Source of the DNA: JANNVZ01 sp046155615
Lineage (GTDB): Bacteria > Bacteroidota > Bacteroidia > Flavobacteriales_D > Sanyastnellaceae
Assembly (NCBI GenBank): GCA_046155615.1
Contig: JBJXFP010000075.1
Location: forward strand, 1 to 18,408
Length of the DNA: 18,408 nucleotides
Direction of reading: 5' to 3'
Notes under the pieces: model-generated
Seen by the model: the letters and a program-made list of their open reading frames with translations, nothing else
Told to the model about the DNA's origin: nothing
Databases searched by the model: none
Part shown: piece after piece, positions 14,417 to 18,408 of the stretch
How positions within the stretch are numbered: the stretch's first letter is position 1
Layout: the number at the start of each line of letters is the position of its first letter
Position numbers and translations under genes: made by a program

Positions 14417-16105
14417 ATGCGCATTATAGAATGTGTTCCGAATATTTCCGAAGGCAGAGACAAGGCAAAAATCAAAGCAATAACCGATGTGGTGGAGACA
14501 GTGCCCGGAGTAATGCTGCTCGATGTGGACCCCGGAGCAAGCACCAACCGCACCGTAATCACCATAGCAGGCGAGCCTGAAGTAGTATGTGAAGCCGCTT
14601 TTCTACTCATTAAGAAAGCAGCAGAGTTGATAGACATGCGCACACACAAAGGCGAACATCCACGGCAAGGCGCAACTGATGTATGTCCTCTGGTACCCAT
14701 TAGCGGAGTGAGCAAGGAAGAATGTATTGCGCTTGCACATAAACTTGGCAAAAGGGTAGGTGAGGAGCTTGGCATACCGGGATACTATTATGAGTATGCA
14801 GCGAAATCAGCCGACCGTGCCAACCTTGCCAATTGCCGCAAAGGCGAATACGAAGCCCTTGAAAAAATAGCAACCAAAGAATGGAGACCCGACTTCGGGC
14901 CTGATAAAGTAACTGACGATGTGAAGCGCACCGGCATCACCACCATTGGTGCGCGCGACTTCTTAGTGGCATACAACATCAACCTGAATACAACAAGCAC
15001 GCGCAGAGCCAATGCCATTGCATTTGATATACGCGAAGCAGGCCGCGTGCTCACCGATGCTAACACAAACAAACCTTTGCTTGATGAAAGAGGTGAACCC
15101 ACACGCATTCCGGGCACACTCAAGTCTGTGAAAGGTATTGGTTGGTACATTGAAGAATACGGCATTGCACAACTGTCATTGAACCTTACCAACATCAATG
15201 TATGTGCAGTGCATACGGCATTCGAAGAAGCATGCACAAAGGCAGATGCGCGTGGCATCCGCGTTACTGGCAGCGAACTTGTCGGACTCATTCCCAAACA
15301 AAGTTTACTCGATGCCGCAGATTATTTTTTGAAAAAACAACAACGATCACTCGGAATCAGTGAGAAAGAAAAAATAAAAATCGCGGTGAAGTCATTGGGC
15401 CTTGATGACCTCGCACCATTCAATGCTGATGAAAAAATTATTGAGTACATCATTGAAAGAAAACTCAGCAGCAAGAAGAAGCTGGTGGCGATGAACCTTA
15501 TGGACTTTGCGAATGAAACCGCGAGTGAAAGCCCTGCGCCCGGTGGTGGCAGCATCAGTGCCTATGTAGGTGCGCTTGGTGCATCGCTGGGAGCTATGGT
15601 GGCCAACCTCAGTGCGCACAAGCGTGGTTGGGACCACAAGTGGGAAGAATTCAGTAATTGGGCTCAGCAGGCCATGCAGTATCAAAAACAATTGTTGCAT
15701 TTGGTGGATGAAGACACCATTGCTTTCAACCGCATCATGGAAGCCTTTGCTTTACCAAAAAATTCTGATACAGAAAAATTGCAGCGCAGTGCTGCCATAG
15801 AATCCGCATCGAAGTATGCGATGGAAATTCCTTTCAAGACAGCACAGGTAGCATTGGAAAGCATGAAGGTGATGCAGGCCATGACAGAGCAAGGCAATCC
15901 AAGTTCCATGTCTGATAGTGCTGTAGGTGCTTTGTGTGCCAGAACTGCAGTGCTGGGTGCGGTGATGAATGTGCGCATCAATGCAAGTGGAATCAAAGAC
16001 AAGACCTTTGCAGACAGATTAGTGAATGAAGCTGCAAAGCTTGAATCAGAAGCCGAACAAATCGAATCAGAGGTGAGAGCGTTTGTAAAAACTAATATGA
16101 AATGA
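14417..16105 (+). CDS. ftcd: Bifunctional glutamate formimidoyltransferase / formimidoyl-THF cyclodeaminase
   Basis: 562 residues, the length of the fused FTCD enzyme of Bacteroidota and animals. The N-terminal transferase domain begins MRIIECVPNISEGRD and carries HKGEHPRQGA with His81, equivalent to the catalytic histidine of the mammalian enzyme (about position 82). It moves the formimino group from N-formimino-glutamate to tetrahydrofolate at the end of histidine breakdown. A linker near 320-355 leads to the cyclodeaminase domain, marked by SPAPGGGSISAYVGALGASLGAMVANL (from Ser372), which releases ammonia and forms 5,10-methenyl-tetrahydrofolate. Both halves look complete. No other hut genes are in the window. 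Its stop overlaps the next ATG by four bases, coupling it to a DUF551 gene. Confidence 0.95.
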   Translation: MRIIECVPNISEGRDKAKIKAITDVVETVPGVMLLDVDPGASTNRTVITIAGEPEVVCEAAFLLIKKAAELIDMRTHKGEHPRQGATDVCPLVPISGVSKEECIALAHKLGKRVGEELGIPGYYYEYAAKSADRANLANCRKGEYEALEKIATKEWRPDFGPDKVTDDVKRTGITTIGARDFLVAYNINLNTTSTRRANAIAFDIREAGRVLTDANTNKPLLDERGEPTRIPGTLKSVKGIGWYIEEYGIAQLSLNLTNINVCAVHTAFEEACTKADARGIRVTGSELVGLIPKQSLLDAADYFLKKQQRSLGISEKEKIKIAVKSLGLDDLAPFNADEKIIEYIIERKLSSKKKLVAMNLMDFANETASESPAPGGGSISAYVGALGASLGAMVANLSAHKRGWDHKWEEFSNWAQQAMQYQKQLLHLVDEDTIAFNRIMEAFALPKNSDTEKLQRSAAIESASKYAMEIPFKTAQVALESMKVMQAMTEQGNPSSMSDSAVGALCARTAVLGAVMNVRINASGIKDKTFADRLVNEAAKLESEAEQIESEVRAFVKTNMK

Positions 16106-16371
16106 GTTCATGGATAAGGACATCAGATTCATTGCCTGACCACGATCAGCGAGTGCTTGGATATGTGCCCGGCAACAGAGTTTTTCTGCCCGGCAAATCG
16201 GGCGAGTTTGAAATGCGTGAAGTGATTGTATTGAAGTTTCAGAGAGATTTTTATCCGGCAGGGTCCGAAAAATTTGAAAAGCACGGCCCGCACTTCTGGC
16301 AGGGCGAAGGCAACAGTAACCACTTCTTTGGTGATGTGACACATTGGATGGATATTCCGGTAAGACCTTAA
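16102..16371 (+). CDS. DUF551 domain protein
   Basis: 89 residues without signal or membrane segments. The start SSWIRTSDSLPDHDQRVLGYVP and the end FFGDVTHWMDIPVRP match the pattern of DUF551 proteins (W..s...P..d..VL... and ..VTHW..P), small domains of unknown function common in phages and bacterial accessory DNA. The ATG overlaps the ftcd stop (ATGA), so it is translationally coupled to a folate enzyme, an unusual pairing. No catalytic residues can be assigned. Confidence 0.8.
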   Translation: MSSWIRTSDSLPDHDQRVLGYVPGNRVFLPGKSGEFEMREVIVLKFQRDFYPAGSEKFEKHGPHFWQGEGNSNHFFGDVTHWMDIPVRP

Positions 16372-16707
16372 GCAATTGGTAAATGGTAGTCAATTTGAGT
16401 GTTTGAGTTTAGAATTATGTTGATGTGCAGCATTGACAAGCAGGTAACTAGAGTCCATTTTACTTATCAATTGCCTTGGCCATATAAGTGCCAAATCACT
16501 ATAAAAAATCCGCTTTAAACTTTTTGAATAAAAAGCCTGCGGGCTTGGTTTGGATTCTATTCAGGATTTTACATTCGCCCGATTAAAATAGACAACATCG
16601 TGTAGTATGCATGTAATGTTAGTTGACTATTTTTTGATAACCTTGTCAGCATTCTATAGCAGCGAAGGGCTACCTATTGATTACTGCCAACTGCCAACTT
16701 CGAGTTT
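16372..16707. other. 336-bp intergenic region before nuoH
   Basis: The gap between DUF551 and nuoH is AT-rich. It contains a weak hairpin at 16533-16546 (AAGCC, loop TGCG, GGCTT) whose T-rich side faces the minus strand, and the heptamer-periodic 18-mer ACTGCCAACTGCCAACTT at 16683-16700, directly ahead of the nuoH ATG. No exact TAnnTTTG box was found; TAACCTTG near 16638 is the nearest with one mismatch. No coding frame is supported. No trace of nuoG is visible. Confidence 0.55.
16683..16700 (+). repeat. Heptamer-periodic repeat before nuoH
   Basis: ACTGCCAACTGCCAACTT has an exact 7-base period (ACTGCCA twice, then ACTT). It matches 15 of 18 positions of ATTGCAAACTGCAAACTT at 18211-18228, the right inverted-repeat arm behind the four-helix-bundle gene. 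It ends seven bases before the nuoH ATG. Confidence 0.6.
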
Positions 16708-17739
16708 ATGGATTTCATCATCTGGTATAAAATAGGATTGTGCGTTGTGGTCTTCGCCATATCGCTTGGCATAGCCGCATACATGACCTGGGGCGAACGC
16801 AAAGTAGCCGCCATTCTGCAAGACCGCGTTGGCCCTGCCCGTGCTGGCAAGTTCGGACTACTCCAGCCTCTTGCTGACGGTGTAAAGATGTTTATGAAGG
16901 AAGAAATGATTCCTGCCAAGTCCAGCAAATGGCTCTTCATTCTTGGCCCCTGTTTCTTCATGCTCACTGCTTGTATGACGGGTGCAGTTATTCCTTGGGG
17001 CAGTGGTATCACCGTTGGCGACACCACCTATCCAATGCAAATCACTGATATCAATATCGGGCTTTTGTATTTGCTCGGTGTAGTGAGTATTGGTGTCTAT
17101 GGAATTATGATTGGCGGCTGGGCTTCTAACAATAAATACTCGTTATTGGGTGCGCTGCGCGCTTCATCACAAATGATCTCATACGAAGTAGCTATGGGCA
17201 TGGCACTAATTGCGCTTGTGATGGTGACAGGCACACTTAGCCTCAAAGAAATTTCTGAGCAACAAGATGCCGGCTTGGCCAACATTGTGTACCAACCACT
17301 TGGTTTTCTCATCTTTATGATATGTGCGTTTGCGGAAACCAACCGCGCACCTTTCGATTTGCCAGAAGCAGAGAATGAATTGGTGGGTGGCTACCACACC
17401 GAATATTCATCTATGAAGTTAGGCTTCTTCCTTTTTGCGGAGTACATCAATATGTTCATCAGCAGTGCAGTGATGGCCACACTCTATTTTGGTGGTTACA
17501 ACTTTCCTTTCCAACACGAGCTTGGACTGGAAGGAAACTGGCTTCCCATTTTGCAAACGGTTTTCCTTTTTGGAAAAATCATCATATTCATTTTCATCTT
17601 TATGTGGGTGCGCTGGACACTACCGCGCTTCCGCTACGACCAATTGATGAATCTTGGATGGAAAGTTTTATTACCACTGGCTATTGCAAATATTTTCCTG
17701 ACAGGAATTGTGATGTGGGCTTTGGGTAAGTTGAGTTAA
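16708..17739 (+). CDS. nuoH: NADH-quinone oxidoreductase subunit H
   Basis: 343 residues with about eight transmembrane segments, standard for the membrane-arm subunit NuoH/ND1 that contacts the quinone-binding cavity and the peripheral arm of complex I. ERKVAAILQDRVGPARAGKFG (from Glu30) and AETNRAPFDLPEAENELVGGYHTEYSSMK (from Ala209) are the two family signatures, the second lining the quinone channel. The protein acts in the cytoplasmic membrane, in NADH:quinone electron transfer coupled to proton or sodium pumping. nuoI follows, but a four-helix-bundle gene with flanking inverted repeats intervenes. Upstream is DUF551 rather than nuoG, so this appears to be the first gene of its cluster here. 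Confidence 0.97.
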   Translation: MDFIIWYKIGLCVVVFAISLGIAAYMTWGERKVAAILQDRVGPARAGKFGLLQPLADGVKMFMKEEMIPAKSSKWLFILGPCFFMLTACMTGAVIPWGSGITVGDTTYPMQITDINIGLLYLLGVVSIGVYGIMIGGWASNNKYSLLGALRASSQMISYEVAMGMALIALVMVTGTLSLKEISEQQDAGLANIVYQPLGFLIFMICAFAETNRAPFDLPEAENELVGGYHTEYSSMKLGFFLFAEYINMFISSAVMATLYFGGYNFPFQHELGLEGNWLPILQTVFLFGKIIIFIFIFMWVRWTLPRFRYDQLMNLGWKVLLPLAIANIFLTGIVMWALGKLS

Positions 17740-18229
17740 CAAGTTTGCAGTTTGTAAAGAAGCAATTTGCAAATCGATACAAAAAGAAGAAATGGGAACA
17801 TATAGAGACCTAACGGTATATAAGAAAAGCTTCAAGCTAGCAATGACAATATTTGATGTGAGTGAGTTGTTTCCTAAGCACGAGAAGTATGACCTTACCT
17901 CACAAATCAGAAGAAGTTCAAGAAGTGTTTGTGCTACCATAGCAGAAGCTTATCGCAAACGCTTATACAGAGATTATTTCGTCAGCAAATCCTCGGACGC
18001 GGACATGGAAAATACAGAGGTACAGGTTTGGTTGGATTTTGCCCTGCAATGCAAGTACATCAGCGATGAGACTTATGAAGAATTGATAAATGATTCCAAT
18101 GAAATTGGCAGATTGCTGAATCATATGGTTACAAATCCTGACAATTACATTGGCCATTTATCCGAAGTTAGAAAAACAAATAAACCCACTTCCACTTTGC
18201 AAATTGAACCATTGCAAACTGCAAACTTG
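17740..18229. mobile_element. 490-bp unit: four-helix-bundle gene bounded by 34-bp inverted repeats
   Basis: The left arm is 17740-17773 and the right arm 18196-18229. Read in the same sense, the first 18 bases (CAAGTTTGCAGTTTGYAA) match in 17 of 18 positions, a five-base spacer differs, and the last 11 (CAATTTGCAAA) match exactly: 29 of 34 overall. The arm starts one base after the nuoH TAA and the other ends seven bases before the nuoI ATG. An RNA copy would fold into a long stem with the gene in the loop, as in 23S rRNA intervening sequences. No transposase or clear target-site duplication is visible, so mobility is inferred, not shown. Confidence 0.6.
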
Positions 18230-18235
18230 AAGTAA
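17792..18235 (+). CDS. Four-helix-bundle protein (S23 / bAvd-like)
   Basis: 147 residues. The sequence YRDLTVYKKSFKLAMTIFDVSELFP (4-28), then QIRRSSRSVCATIAEAYRKRLYRDYFVSK (38-66), then ENTEVQVWLDFALQCKYIS (73-91) fits the S23 family, small four-helix bundles first known from 23S rRNA intervening sequences and related to the Avd accessory protein of diversity-generating retroelements. No reverse transcriptase or template repeat is present. The last dozen residues (TLQIEPLQTANL) are encoded by the right inverted-repeat arm, so the C-terminus is probably a read-through of repeat DNA rather than part of the fold. The start is ATG 17792 behind AGAAGAA. It sits inside the nuoH-nuoI pair in the same orientation and must be co-transcribed with it unless the insert is spliced or terminated. 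Confidence 0.85.
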   Translation: MGTYRDLTVYKKSFKLAMTIFDVSELFPKHEKYDLTSQIRRSSRSVCATIAEAYRKRLYRDYFVSKSSDADMENTEVQVWLDFALQCKYISDETYEELINDSNEIGRLLNHMVTNPDNYIGHLSEVRKTNKPTSTLQIEPLQTANLK

Positions 18236-18236
18236 A

Positions 18237-18408
18237 ATGCCGCTAACAAACAGAAGTAAAGTAGCAACGGTGCGTGAGATGACTCTCGCAGAGAAATTGT
18301 ATTTCCCAGCGATACTGAAAGGCATGGCCATCACCTTCTCGCACATGTTCAAAAAAGTGCCTACCATCAGGTATCCTGATCAGCAACGTGAGTTCGCGCC
18401 TGTTTATC
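18237..18408 (+). CDS. nuoI: NADH-quinone oxidoreductase subunit I, N-terminal part
   Basis: The ATG at 18237 opens 57 codons to the window edge, with one base left over. The sequence begins MPLTNRSKVATVREMTLAEK, then YFPAILKGMAITFSHMFKKVPTIRYPDQQREFAPVY. This is the N-terminal helix and lead-in of NuoI, the subunit carrying two 4Fe-4S clusters (N6a and N6b) near the quinone site; the CxxCxxCxxxCP motifs lie beyond the window. It is separated from the four-helix-bundle stop by one base. Confidence 0.9.
   Translation, partial: MPLTNRSKVATVREMTLAEKLYFPAILKGMAITFSHMFKKVPTIRYPDQQREFAPVY

Noticed and set aside
16533..16546. Terminator after DUF551
   Set aside because: The five-base stem AAGCC/GGCTT is weak and is not followed by a T run on the plus strand; the T-rich side faces the strand without a gene.
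17740..18235. A complete diversity-generating retroelement around the bAvd-like gene
   Set aside because: No reverse transcriptase, template repeat or variable repeat pair is present within the window; only the four-helix-bundle protein is seen.
17730..18240. Target-site duplication around the inverted-repeat unit
   Set aside because: The flanks GAGTTAA and AAGTAAA share only a few AT-rich bases, which also form the nuoH stop and nuoI leader, so no duplication can be claimed.

Overview
The window looks like a chromosomal segment of a Bacteroidota bacterium, probably of the Chitinophagales or Sphingobacteriales type. The evidence is a DUF5916 outer-membrane-type protein, a fused two-domain glutamate formimidoyltransferase/cyclodeaminase, a dTTP/UTP-type Maf protein, weak or absent Shine-Dalgarno sequences, and promoter-like TAnnTTTG boxes typical of the phylum. 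This is inferred from protein families and motifs, not from a database search. Base composition is moderate and most genes are housekeeping.

Layout. Positions 1-941 (minus) hold the N-terminal two thirds of an RlmD/TrmA-type 23S rRNA uracil methyltransferase, cut by the window edge and lacking the Fe-S cysteines expected in RlmD. Divergent from it is a DASS/SLC13-type anion:sodium symporter (1022-2452), then maf (2556-3137), then three tRNA genes: Ser-GCT, Pro-TGG and Arg-TCT (3234-3525). The tRNA run has a TAnnTTTG promoter, an internal terminator and an end terminator. A partial copy of the tRNA-Arg anticodon region lies just behind it. Positions 3627-6107 (minus) encode a secreted DUF5916 protein. 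It is divergent from a CCA-adding tRNA nucleotidyltransferase (6206-7651), which converges on a two-gene minus-strand operon: a PhnP-like metallo-beta-lactamase-fold hydrolase followed by an LpxL/HtrB-type acyltransferase, overlapping by 4 bp.

The right half is all plus strand: a conserved 492-residue protein of unknown function (9535-11013), heme A synthase ctaA (11079-12113), an LPP20-like lipoprotein (12227-12793), two orphan exported proteins (13119-13772 and 13799-14293) lying between two nearly identical terminator repeats, the bifunctional FTCD enzyme (14417-16105) overlapping a DUF551 gene, and then nuoH (16708-17739) and the start of nuoI (18237 onward) of respiratory complex I.

The most unusual feature lies between nuoH and nuoI. 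A 490-bp unit carries an S23/bAvd-type four-helix-bundle gene and is bounded by 34-bp inverted repeats, 29 of 34 positions matching. The arms begin at the base after the nuoH stop codon and end seven bases before the nuoI start codon. The arrangement resembles the intervening sequences found in 23S rRNA genes, but it sits inside a protein operon. The arms belong to a looser family of heptamer-periodic repeats, which also occurs immediately upstream of nuoH and, with a different unit, upstream of maf. Other points of interest are the nested inverted repeats at 12935-13006, the 34-bp terminator repeats, the leader sequence shared by the tRNA run and ftcd, and the start of a nuo cluster at nuoH without nuoA-G upstream.
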